In this document: piece after piece, positions 43,398 to 53,782 of the stretch
How the letters are laid out: the number at the start of each line of letters is the position of its first letter
How positions within the stretch are numbered: position 1 is the first letter of the stretch
Assembly: GCA_029204225.1 (NCBI GenBank)
Contig: CM055095.1
Coordinates: 44,307,369-44,371,368 of the forward strand
Reading direction: 5' to 3'
Source of the DNA: Diphasiastrum complanatum
Taxonomy: Eukaryota > Streptophyta > Lycopodiopsida > Lycopodiales > Lycopodiaceae
DNA: 64,000 bases
The notes under the pieces: generated by a model
What the model was told of the DNA's origin: nothing
Databases searched by the model: none
Seen by the model: the letters and a program-made list of their open reading frames with translations, nothing else
Position numbers and translations under genes: made by a program

Positions 43398-44460
43398 ATG
43401 GCTCGAGAAGGAACCTTTCTTTTGAAGGCTGATACCATCAAACGAAGAGGACTACAAAATCTGTGGGGCGAATTTGCAGTTCAAGTACTCACACGTGAAC
43501 GGCAACGAAACGACTCAATGTTTGTAAAGGATGGATCGCTAGCCTATTTCTTGGGTTAGTTTCATTTGTGACAACGCCTACCAGACGCAAGCAGGAAGTC
43601 AAAAGTTGGAAAGGGCAATTTCAGGGGAGATCTTCCATGGAGTAGTTGGTCTTCATTTTGGGACGGCCACCTTCGGAACTGAAACTCACTGAGCATGGGT
43701 GATATCCAGTATCAGTTGGGTTTTTCCTTAAAGGGGAAAGACTAGGATCCTCTTTAGAAATTGGCAACAAGTTGGATCGAGCCATAATCCTAGCAGATGG
43801 GAAGCAAAGTGTTGGAAAGGCTTTTTGTCCGAAGAACTATACTCTAAGTCCGATCAGCTAATTTTATAAGTGGAGGGGAACTATCACACACCTCTCTCCT
43901 GGGGCAAATTTTGAATGAAAGTTGATCAAAACGGGGGCAAATTCAAAGTGACCTAGCCATACTCACACGAGAAGAATGGCGAACTTTGGACCTAATAAGT
44001 TGACAAGTTTTTGTTGTGGAAAGGAAAGCTTGTTATAGGCTTTCTCTGGACCAGCAATGATGAGAAAAATATGAGTACAATGGCTTGTGTCACGTGTAAG
44101 GCAGCTGATCAATGAAGGAACTGTGAAAGTTGAGTCTTGCATGAGAGACTTGGTATTTCGAACGAACGCTAAGGGACAGTTCGTATTGAGATCGGACTAG
44201 TGCAAACTCTGGGTGCATGTGTTTGATTCAAAGAGAGCTACTTGAAGCCAAGCTCAATGTACACTTCTTGTTTTGACTGTGAGGCAACTGACCAGTGATG
44301 GAATTGTGAAAGTCAAGTTTTGCGTGATGGACATGGTGCTTCAAACAAAACGCGAAGAGATAGTTCGTATGCGGATCAAACTGGTGCGACCCTTTGGCTT
44401 TCCACGAGGTCAATGGTTACATTTGGGCTTATTCAAAGAGCTACTTCAAGCTAAGTGAGA
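43398..44460 (+). pseudogene. Decayed internally repeated ORFs in family A
   Basis: A 54-codon frame at 43398-43559 starts MAREGTFLLKADTIKRRG and contains GEFAVQVLTRERQRND. At about 43938 a related stretch reads QSDLAILTREEWRTL. A second motif occurs at about 44098 (VRQLINEGTVKVESCMRDLV) and again at 44273-44458 (LTSDGIVKVKFCVMDMVL, ending LHLGLFKELLQAK). Two protein motifs each present twice point to a once longer, repeated protein, now broken by stops. It is not gag or pol; it could be a captured host gene. Not recognised. Confidence 0.4.
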
Positions 44461-45025
44461 GGTGCATTGCGGAGTACTCAATCTTTGCCTACCTTAAAGA
44501 GCCAAGAAGGAAATGTATCAAGATCAGGCTGGGACAAGGAGAGAAATCAAGGTGCAGAAGCAACAAGGTATGGAGTGGACCATAAAGTGGGCAATCAAAC
44601 GATAAATCCTTTGGCTCAGGAAGCCTTGATACATGTGCGGAACTGATCAAATCTGGATCTCAGGGAGCTCAACACAAAGTGCATCAAGGACAAATCAGGA
44701 GCTCAAAGGAGTTCCAAAGTCGAAAGTCAGAAGCGACAGGGGTGAACATTTCAAAGAAAGGCCTCTGTCACCAGTTAATAAGGTTCTTGGATTTTACGAA
44801 AGCGATATAAAATCTACGCTTTTCTCAGACAAAGAGATATTTTAAGTTATGTAATTTTTCAGTACAAAGATCTGAGCCTCCAACTTGTGGTGTGCCAGCT
44901 TCAATGTTAATAAAAAAGTGGCCAGTAAATTGAGTACTGTGCCAAGTAGCTTAGATGTATAGTTATTTTTAATTGGGAGACACCTTTACTTTAATTTGAC
45001 ATTTGATGAGGACATCAGATTTTAT

Positions 45026-45039
45026 AAAGGTGGGGTGGA
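45026..45039 (+). promoter_or_regulatory. Polypurine tract of family A
   Basis: AAAGGTGGGGTGGA directly before the 3' LTR. Confidence 0.75.
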
Positions 45040-46076
45040 TGTTGTAAAGCTACCTTTACAAGCTTTATTTCCAGCGCCACTGGCGCCAGCATTGTCCCCG
45101 GCAACAGCAGCTCCCCTACTGCTCCCGGCGCGCGTCGGCGCCGCTCCCAGCGCCACTGTGACCAAAATCCAGCCGGCGCCAAGTTCCTATGGCTGAAAAT
45201 CTTTGATCAGTTCTAGCGAAGTCCAGAGAGCTCAGATCGATGTGCAATCACCTCACACGATCTAGGCATGATTAAAGGAAGCCTGGGGATCAGTAAAATA
45301 TAGAGAGAGAAAATGACTCTCTAGAGAGAGAAAAATGTGCTTTACCAACCTGGGTAGAGTGCTTGGTATGAGGGGGGGTGCCAAATCCCATCAATACTAT
45401 AGGGGAGTGCGGGTTGCGACTCAGGACGAGCTCCAAGCAAGTCTCAGCCTCCCTTGCTAGAATGTTGTCCTGACACTCACCTTGGCATGCCAGCTCCTCA
45501 AAGACTAGGGTTGGTCACACACTTGAAATGTAACCTTCTCAGATTTATCAAAAAAGTTGGATTTTTCTCAAACTGACTTTGATTACCTTCTAGGTTTCAA
45601 TATTCGGTAAAAGCGCCAGTTGTAAGGCTGTTTCAAAATTTTTAAATTGGCACATAGCTGAGGGTCTTATCCCGGGACGCCGGCGGTATGCCGTCGGGAC
45701 CATTTGGTCCGTGGTGCTAGCGGTATGCTGTCGGGACCATTTGGTCCAGGAACTGGTTGTCTCCATATCCGTCGGGGCTTGTGGTTCTAAGTGTTCCTTG
45801 CATGAACGTGAATGGGTTAAGCTCTTGGGGAACGGGATCTAACCTATCGGCTAAGTTGGATGGCTTGCTTGGAGGGAAGTCACCCACATCGGGACCCTCG
45901 ATCTGGCATGGCGCCAGGTTGGATCTCAATGTTGGTTTTCGGAACTTCAAGTTGTGTAAGTCTGATCGTTGTTGGCGTGTTGGCTGCTTGTATGTCAAGT
46001 GGGTTTGGATGGCAAGAGTTGAAGGCTGGGAAGCTAAGTCGTGGTTCCCGGCTCCCTTTGGGATGCCTGCGCTACA
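45040..46076 (+). mobile_element. Family A 3' LTR
   Basis: 1037 bp, same ends as the 5' LTR, followed by CTATC. Compared with the 5' LTR it lacks the internal ~185 bp. Confidence 0.8.
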
Positions 46077-47421
46077 CTATCTAACGAGCCACGACATAGA
46101 CAAGGAGAAGGAACCAGCCACAGCAGGGCAACGATGAAGAGATGGAAGAGCAGAAAGTGGCTCAGTAACACATCGTTGTCTTCAAAGACTGATACTCTCA
46201 CAATATGTAGGCCATCTTCAAAAGGCACATGAAAGCAATGCATTGAATGCATTCACCATTGGCAGGAAGGAAAGAAGTACCTCTATAGACTGCAAGATAG
46301 ATTCCCGAAGAATGATGGGTTTCAAGTAACTAGATTCTTCATTCCTTGAAAAGAAACTGCACACAGTTGGCTTCTAGAGGCATTAACAAGCAGAGTTCTT
46401 TCAAACATTTAGGCCCTCAGGGCTCTATGCCTGTGTGTTTTTTTTTTCTGAAGGGTAAACAAGATAGGGGAATATCCAATGATTTTGATAGGCAGAAAAA
46501 ATGGCCTCAAGCAAAACTAGAGATATGTACTCTGCTTTTTGAAAGGCCCACGGGGTATTGGATCCCAACCAAATCAATAACTTCTCAGAAAACTAGCAAT
46601 GAATAGGCTCTGTTCATTGGGCTTCCCTCAAAACTACTGACAAAGCTTTGAAAGCCTTAGTGATCAGAGGCAATGACTGCCTTCTTGGATAACAAACAAT
46701 CTTTAAATAAGTCACAGAACCTTGTGAATGTAACAACAAAGCTTTCCACAATTACAAGCTCTACAGACACAAGATTAATGACAACAATCTACAAGATTAA
46801 TCCTAGTGTAATCTACACCCTTCCAAGATCTGCAACCAAATGTTAGAGATGGCAGAAAAAACAATTCACAAATCCACAAACAATGGTAACACAATGCTAA
46901 AGGCTGGAAAACAGATCAATAGCAATGAAAATGAACAGAATTTAGAGTAAAGATCCAACAAAGAAATTAGAGTGGAAGGCACCAGGCAGATCAGCCTCTT
47001 CTCCTTTCCTCCTCCTTGTCTCTGTGGATTGAGCACAAATAGGAAGTGGAAGAGATGGGAGGCACCAAGCACAACAACTTCTACTCCTTCCCTTTCTCTC
47101 CAAGCTTCTCTCTCTCTCTCTCTCCAAGAAGATGACAATGAACAATGATATGTTGTCCCACACGCCTCCCTATACGTAGGGGCTCAATGGGCTGGAGGTG
47201 CACCCCTTCAAGAAATGGGGCACCTCCTTATGACTTTTCAAAAACTGACTCTAAAAATAGGGCACTGGCCCAAATTCTGCTTTTAGCACCTAGCTTGGCC
47301 TCAACTTGCAATTTCAAAGTCAAGTTGGGTCCTATTTATGATTTCAGTTTTTATGGGCTCACGGCCAAGTTTTTAATAACTAGTACTACGAAAATACTTG
47401 GCACCTCCTAGTCCCGACAAA
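46077..47421. other. Right flank of family A, unassigned
   Basis: The first five bases are the target duplication. A frame at 46346-46606 (plus, 86 aa) has no recognisable domain. A CT run lies near 47100-47123. At 46841 TGTTAGAG follows a sequence like a decayed PBS complement, hinting at an old minus-strand LTR, but its other end is not visible. Confidence 0.35.
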
Positions 47422-47624
47422 CCCGAAAACTAGGGGCATAGGCCGCATAAATGACATTTTCATACAACGTAAATTAACAAATGAATACTATTTTAATAGC
47501 AGTGCAACCGGCCATCATGGGCCATTTATGCGTCATTTTTAGGCAGTTCTGCGTCAACGTAATAGCGAACGGCGACGATTTTTCGTCGAAAATAGTTTGA
47601 AAAAGAGGTCTTTTTCCCCACAAA

Positions 47625-48027
47625 CAGTACACCAAGCAATCCACTAGAAACATGCTGATGGCTTGATCTAAATGGTTTCATGGCCAGTTTACAGACTAGA
47701 CAGTCTTCACAAGTAGATAATTTGACTATCCTATCTGGATAGTCAAGATCAACAACACATTTGTTGTACAAAAGAATAATGTAGGTGACAAAGTCTATAA
47801 TGCCAAAGTGAACTGTTATTTCTTTGAATAGAAGTACTAAGAGCATGACTAGAGGTAGAACAACAATGACTTAATCTATACAAGAATCCATGTCTCTTTC
47901 CGAGTGCTAGGATCCTGTCTTCCTTATCAACTACTTTACACTCATCAGATTCAAATTCTATTTTATGTCCTAGATCTGTAATTTTGCTAACAAAGAGCAA
48001 ATTTGTAGATAGATTCGGTAGATGCAC
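47625..48027 (-). pseudogene. Family C pre-integrase fragment
   Basis: VPNLSTNLLFVSKITDLGHK and LWHYRLCHLHYSFVQQM, then a frame change, then STCEDCLVCKLAMKPF. Same chimeric tail as at 3299-3397. Confidence 0.7.
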
Positions 48028-48033
48028 TACATT

Positions 48034-48450
48034 TCAAAGTAGCTTAGATTGATCATTTGCAAAGCTCGATCTTACTGTACCTTCACCTTTGATAGCCTGT
48101 GTGCTATTGTTGCCTAGGTGAACATATCGTTTGGTATTGGAAGGCGTATAGGACTCAAAATAGCCAATATGCCTAGTCATGTGTTGTGTGGATCTAGAGT
48201 TTAGAAACCAGGAGTTGTCGTTGGATGTTCTTTGATGGCTAGTCATTAAGGCATCATTATCCGATTCTTGAATCGACTGTGGTGCTTCTGTACCTGCATA
48301 TGCCACTTGTTTCGACTGCCCCTTGCTGTTGTTCTTTTCTTGTAGTATGCGACAACCTTGGATCTTGTGGTTGGTTCATCGGAATATGTGTAGAACAACT
48401 AATTCTTTGTCGGCTAGTTTGACTGCTCTTGACGCTGTGTCGGTTCATGA
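48034..48450 (-). pseudogene. Family C nucleocapsid remnant and protease
   Basis: The protease reads WFLNSRSTQHMTRH: Asn (48199-48201) for catalytic Asp and Arg for Gly, as in copy 1. A decayed knuckle with TNHKIQ precedes it. Confidence 0.7.
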
Positions 48451-48718
48451 TTTAGCTTTGGTTGCTTTGGGCCTTTCTTCTTTTGCTTAGTTGAGCCTTT
48501 GTTGGTGTATAAGACATGAGAGTCGACACTTGAGGAACCAGAGACTTTGTTCCTTCTGCTCTCTTCCTAAAACAACATTGTCATGACTCTTGAAAGAGCC
48601 AATTCAGGGTGTGTCAAGATGATCATCACCCAGCTGTCGTATGAGCTTGGAAAGCTTGAAAGTAGTGTCATTACTACATCTTGATCATCTATGACAAATC
48701 CAAAAGTGGCCATTTGCT

Positions 48719-49050
48719 TTAGCAGGTTCTTGAACTGGTTAATGTGATTCTATAGGGAATCTCGTTGGTCATCTTGAGGGAGAAAATGTTCTTTCTTAGA
48801 TGTAGCTTGGAAGCTATGTCGCGCACATCGTACAAAGTGCTCAAGATGTCCCAGAATTCCTTGGAGATATGAGCTTCATACACATGGCTGATTTGAGTGT
48901 TTGATATATTGAGGATGATCAGTACAAAGGCTTTGCCATCCTTCAGCTTCCATCGAGAGATTGCAGCATCATCAGCTTCGTTTCTTACCTCTACACCTAT
49001 AACAACGTCATAAAATTTCTTAGCCATTAGCATAGTTCTCATCTTAAATT
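48719..49050 (-). pseudogene. gag: Family C gag, 5' end replaced by palindrome DNA
   Basis: MRTMLMAKKFYDVVIG, ISRWKLKDGKAF, KEFWDILSTLYDVRDIASKL, then frameshift (MTNEIPYRIT). Trp is kept where copy 1 has TAG, yet this copy has the one-base deletion copy 1 lacks. The gag start upstream of K-F-K is lost at 49050. Confidence 0.7.
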
Positions 49051-49660
49051 GCTAGAACATCATTGTAAAAGTAAGACTATTAGAACTTCTGTTAAAGCTT
49101 CTCAAAATACAAAACCAATAAACTTCAACATTTTTACTTACCAATAAACAGTTTATAACTTGAGCATTGCTCAAGTTACATGTCAAAGTTGGAACACAAT
49201 TGTTGGATGGAGAAATTTGTGCTACATTGAACATCAACAACATAGTCTCTTGGCTAACTTGAGCAGTGCTCACTGGTTAGAGGTAGAAGGTGATTGCATA
49301 TACTTTGATAAAAGTGCAAAAAAGTAATTTTACCATATTAGTGAATTCAGAAAAAAAAACTTCCTAAATTGGTGTCTTAACTCGAGCAGTGCTCGAGTTA
49401 GAAGTAGAAGCTGGTTGCCCACCATGTCAAAGTCAAACACTCTTGGAAAGAAAGACAAAATTGACCCTCTCTTCCGCTCTCAAAATAGGAAACCAATAAA
49501 GTTTAGCATCTTTACTTATCAATTAATAGTTTCTAAGTCGAGCATTGCTCGAGTTACATGTCAAAGTTAAAATTTCAAATCAAGACAGGAACCCATGAAT
49601 TTGTATCATTATAAAACTCTTGCAGCTTGAGTTAGTGCTCAAGTTCTAAAATGACTAGAC
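49051..49660. repeat. Inverted copy of part of the palindrome field
   Basis: 610 bp matching 21809-22418 in reverse, with boxes at about 49150, 49256, 49377, 49540 and 49627. It lies directly against the broken family C gag. Confidence 0.85.
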
Positions 49661-49751
49661 TTGGTTGTTTTAAGGTACAAGGGTGGGGGGGGCGCGGATT
49701 GTACTCTCATACCCCTCCCCCCATTTTTTTTTTTAATTTTTTTTTCAAAAT

Positions 49752-50073
49752 GGGGGCCCAAAGAATTATTGGGCCCCCTTTTGTCTCATTCTAACTAATA
49801 AAAAGCCGTTTTGAAGTCCTTGAAAAAATTGAGAGTTTTTCATTTACATTATAAACTTGAGCCTTATCATATCATCATTAGTATGGGCTATAGAAGTAGA
49901 GTTAAAGGAGAGTTAGTGGTTGGGTTAGAATTTGGAGATTCAATTTACACCATTGATTGTGCCATGTCATATGGACCATTCCATCTCAATTGTCACTCTC
50001 TCATTGGTACACATGGCATCATTAACACTAATTATAATTAGTGAAGAGGCCCTTTTTGAGTCCAAAAAGGGCC
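49752..50073. mobile_element. Foldback/MITE-like element with end hairpins
   Basis: The left end is a perfect hairpin, GGGGGCCCAA/TTGGGCCCCC with a 7-base loop (49752-49778). The right end is another, GGCCCTTTTTG/CAAAAAGGGCC with a 4-base loop (50048-50073). The two ends also resemble each other inverted (GGGCCC + T-rich). An 18-bp perfect palindrome lies inside the right end (50026-50043). No transposase. To the left, 49680-49750 has G-rich, C-rich and T-rich tracts. Confidence 0.45.
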
Positions 50074-50079
50074 CTAATG

Positions 50080-51183
50080 CGTAGCTTGGACTCAAGGAAC
50101 CACACATGAATAGATTTTCCTACAAATCAACGTAGCATGAACTAGTAAGCATGAAACATAATTTGATATACTATGAAGTAGGGTAGCATGAACTAGTAAG
50201 CATGAAACTTAAATCAAGATAGTACAAATTAGGATAGCACGAACTGGTAATCATGAAACATAAACGAATGGCATCACACATGCACACACACACACACACC
50301 CTAAACCCTAAATTCTAAACACACACGAGGAGAAAAAAATAAAGATCATAGTAGAGTGCTAACCTAAACTCCCGAACCGTAAGGTTATATCCTACTCCAG
50401 AATGTCACCAGATGCTCCCTCCCTATGGCGTTTGGGCTTTCTTGTGGAACTTGTCATCCAACAAGAAATATTTGAACCACATCTTTAACGGAAGAAAGCA
50501 AGGACTACACACCTTCCTAGAATTGGGAGTGTTGGTTACCTTCAACTCTTTCATGATCTCTCTCTCTCTCTCTATCTATCTCTCTATTCATATCCGTCGA
50601 TCTCTATTTCTAAGCATGAAACATAACCAATACACTTATGATCATGCAAATTAAAATAACATGAATAGATTAAGATCCTACAAATCAGAGTAGCATGAAC
50701 TAGTAAGCATGAAACATAAATCAAGATACTACGAATTAGGGTAGCATGAACTGGTAATCATGAAACATAAATGAATAGCATCACACATGCACACACACAC
50801 ACAGACACCCTAAACCCTAAAACTGAAACACACACAAGGAGAAAAAGAAAAAGATCATAGTAGAGTGCTAACCTAAACTCCCAAACCGTATGGTTATTTC
50901 CTATTCCAAAATGTCCTACGACGTTTGGGCTTTCTTGAGGAACTTATCGTCCAACAAGAAACATTTGAACCACGCCCTTAACGGAAGATAGTAGAGTGCT
51001 AATCAAAACTCCCGAACCGTATAGTTATATCGTATTCCAGAATGTCACCACATGCTCCCTCCCTACGACGTTTGGACTTTCTTGTGGAATTTATCATCCA
51101 ACAAGAAATTTGAACCATATCTTTAACGGGAGAAAACAAGAGCTACACACCTTCCTAGAATTGGGAGTGCTGGTTACCTTTAA

Positions 51184-51192
<9 letters not shown>
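50080..51192. repeat. Diverged tandem repeat, period about 490 bp
   Basis: Sequences with GTAGCATGAACTAGTAAGCATGA, CACACATGCACACACAC, CCCTAAACCCTAAA and GAGTGCTAACCTAAACTCCC recur at about 50080-50575, 50640-50990 and, partly, 50990-51192. Two of the units hold two telomere-like CCCTAAA repeats (about 50299 and 50808). Two units end in CT runs. Confidence 0.7.

Positions 51193-51257
<65 letters not shown>
51193..51257. repeat. CT microsatellite, 65 bases
   Basis: An unbroken run of about 32 CT units. Confidence 0.95.
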
Positions 51258-51259
<2 letters not shown>

Positions 51260-52018
51260 GACGAGAATTTTGTAATCTTGATATATCAGCTGAGGTGGTA
51301 ATAATCTAGCATTGTTCAAACACAAATTGCCAATGTTTACTAGATATCTGTTTCTGAAAAGTAAAACTGTAAGAGCAGATGTCAGAATGCCCCTTGGAAT
51401 AAGAGGTGGTTTATTGCCTTGAACAGATCCACATATTCCGAGCTCTGTTCCGACCTCTACTGATTCCCATCCATTATCAATAGATTCATCAATAAATGCA
51501 GAGATTTGTTTCTAAAATGGATAGATATATTTTCATAAATCCTAATGTAAAATAAAATTGAATATATTCCTATACTAAAGAACGTGCATCTACAACAAAA
51601 GATAGGAGATAAACATTTACGTAAAAATTTATGAGCAGAGGTATACATTCTAGCATATAATATGTTTATGAATTGTAAAAATGTATGAGCAGAGGTTGGA
51701 ATGCACTTGGGAATAAGAGATGGTATACTGCCTTAAACAGATCCACATATTTCGCCTATGTACAAAGATCCAAAAGCAAAGCAAAATTGATCAATCACAC
51801 ATTGAACTCCTCAATGGCGTACTCCTTTGCAATTGATTGTACAAAATTATATTCATATCAAGTTGATCATGTAGATCCTTGTTGTTTTCATTAGTTTAAG
51901 AGTATTGAACCTTGAACCCTTAACATGCCCCCCTCGTGCAACCTCTCAATTGGACACAAAAGTAGAACAATATGCAAATCTAAATTTTCATTGGTTTGAG
52001 ATAACTGAAGAGCAAGGC
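51258..52018. other. Unassigned AT-rich sequence
   Basis: Short direct repeats (AGAGGTGGTTTATTGCCTTGAA-like at about 51402 and 51717). No convincing gene. Confidence 0.4.
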
Positions 52019-52101
52019 TAGCCATGTAATGATGCACATAGGCATGGATTGCATATCTAGGTGCCATCCGATCCATGCCTATGTGCATCAGTACATGACT
52101 A
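52019..52101. repeat. Hairpin-forming inverted repeat, 31-bp arms
   Basis: Arms 52019-52049 and 52071-52101 pair with two mismatches, the inner 20 bases perfectly (TGATGCACATAGGCATGGAT with its complement), around a 21-base loop. No transposon context. Confidence 0.75.
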
Positions 52102-52439
52102 ATCCCGCTCTTCACAAGATTGCAGTTGGCCTTGTCACAAACCAATGAGCATGGATCATAGAATTGCAGTTGGCCTAGTTGCAAATATAAATGAGTAGGG
52201 ATTTAACTAGAATGATCTTAAAATTTGGTTTAATTTATCTTGTATTGCTAATTTCGAGAGACTAGTTGCACTAGACTCAAATTTAGTTATTATATACATG
52301 TCTTGTATTCGTCTCAATGCATTCAACTAGTTTGTTTGAGGTATTGCTGATCATTTCTAATTTTGTTTTCCATCCCTTGTTAGTTGCCAAGGTGCACCGA
52401 TGCAGATGGCGAGTTCACATTCCTCATCTTCAGATGATG

Positions 52440-53782
52440 AGGCAAGACCATTACATTGAATATAGCCCTCCTATGCGAAATCCAATTCCAATTGGCTCTC
52501 CCTCTCTTTGAATGTTGCACCCATCTTTGTCGAATAGCACATCCAGTCCAACATCATTGATGCACGCTTTTGATATCAAGTTCTTTGCCAAGTTTGGTAC
52601 ATACAGACTGTTTTTGAGCATTGTTCTCCTCCCCTGTCCAAGCCATAGGCAGACAGACCCTTTTCCAATTGCGTCAATTCTCCCACTGTCACCCATCATG
52701 ATCTCCTTCCCTGCAAGCATCTCGTAGGTAATGAATGATGTTCGATTTTTGGTCATGTGCGAGGTTGTCGCAGAATCTAGGTACCAATATGGATCATCAA
52801 TGCTATGATGTTCTTTGGTTCTTGGCTTCACATGGACCGGCTCGATTGAGCTTCTGCCTGACGAGTATCCTCCTGACGTATTGTCAGATTTCTTCGTCGA
52901 ACTCTAGTTTTCATCTACCATCATGGCGAAAGCATTAGACTTTTCTTCATCTTCCTCAACGATGTTCGCCTGCTCTGCATCCTTTCTCTTGAGATCGTCT
53001 CAATTTTTGTTGCATTCTCGAGCGAAATGTCCAGGTTTACCATAGTAGAAATACTTCTTGTCCGACCTGTCTTGCAACTCTTTCTTCTTTCCTTCCTTCC
53101 ATGGCTGACTGGATTGTCCTTTTTCTATCGTCTGCACCTACTTTGGTCCTTTGAATCCGATTTTCTTGAAACCGGTGAGTAGCGCCACTTCGTCATGGGT
53201 CGAATTGATCTTGCGCCTCCCTTCCTCCTGCAAGAGCCTCCTACTAATGAAGTCCATATCCATCCTATCTTCGAATCCATCAAGCATCATCAACAAGGCA
53301 TCATAGCTTGGTGGCAAGCTAGTGATCAACGTGTAGATCAGCTGCTGCTTGTCAATCTTCGTTCCAGCAGGCTCTAGTTGATGCCTAATGTTCTTGATTC
53401 TTTCAATATGTTCTCTCATCGGCTCTCTATCGTTCATCTTGTTGCTTCCTAAATGCCTCTGAAGCATGAGGATGCTCGAAAATCCCTTGGCTTGATAGCT
53501 GGCCTGTAGCGCGGTGTCCCAAACACCCTTGGCTGTTTCTTGGTCTCTGACATGCAAGATGGCCGCATCGCCAAGCGACATGCAGATCAAAATGTGAGCC
53601 TTTGCTTCCCTGGTTCTCACCACCTCTGCTTGCGCATCATTCTTCATGCAACCCTCCTGATCCAGTTCAATTGTACCTGTTCCTGCAACCACGCACCACA
53701 AGCCTCTCTCCCTAAGCAGTATTTTCAGCTTCCAGCTCCACGAGGCATAATTCTCGCCTTCCAGTCGATAGTCCATGCTCAC
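52440..53782 (-). pseudogene. Family D copia gag, knuckle and protease
   Basis: The ATG at 53780-53782 starts MSMDYRLEGENYASWSWKLK, a copia gag (Trp kept) through HILICMSLGDAAILHVRD, GVWDTALQASYQAKG and LITSLPPSYDALL (to 53138). After a stop comes a knuckle at about 53003-53045 reading YFYYGKPGHFAREC: both first Cys are Tyr, H and last Cys stay, and a TGA follows. The protease region (52451-52831) has WYLDSATTSHM, i.e. D-S kept but Gly to Ala, then LYVPNLAKNLISKACINDVG. It ends GGLYSM at 52451. No integrase. All inactivating changes named are G-to-A type on the coding strand. Confidence 0.8.

Larger units (their letters stand above)
41228..46076 (+). mobile_element. Complete non-autonomous family A LTR retrotransposon
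   Basis: The 4849-bp element has LTRs at 41228-42450 and 45040-46076 (both TGTTGTAAAG...GCGCTACA), a PBS TGGTATCAGAGCC at 42453-42465 and a purine tract at 45026-45039. It is flanked by TTATC (41223-41227) and CTATC (46077-46081). The internal 2.6 kb has no protease, RT or integrase, so it must have depended on another element. Instead it carries a 112-120 bp tandem repeat and decayed ORFs with an internal protein repeat. The 5' LTR is longer by ~185 bp because of an imperfect internal duplication at about 42060-42240. Confidence 0.85.
47422..49050. repeat. Segmental duplication, copy 2 (copy 1 at 3195-4838)
   Basis: Collinear with 3195-4838. Ends at CTTAAATT inside family C gag and is joined there to inverted palindrome-field DNA. 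A 20-base deletion near 47757 removes part of the pre-integrase present in copy 1. Confidence 0.8.

Noticed and set aside
46820..47420. Minus-strand copia LTR starting at TGTTAGAG (46841) with a PBS
   Set aside because: The PBS-like sequence matches too poorly and no opposite LTR end was found.
49811..50041. 76-aa ORF within the foldback element
   Set aside because: No transposase or other motif; it ends in the 18-bp palindrome and is probably incidental.
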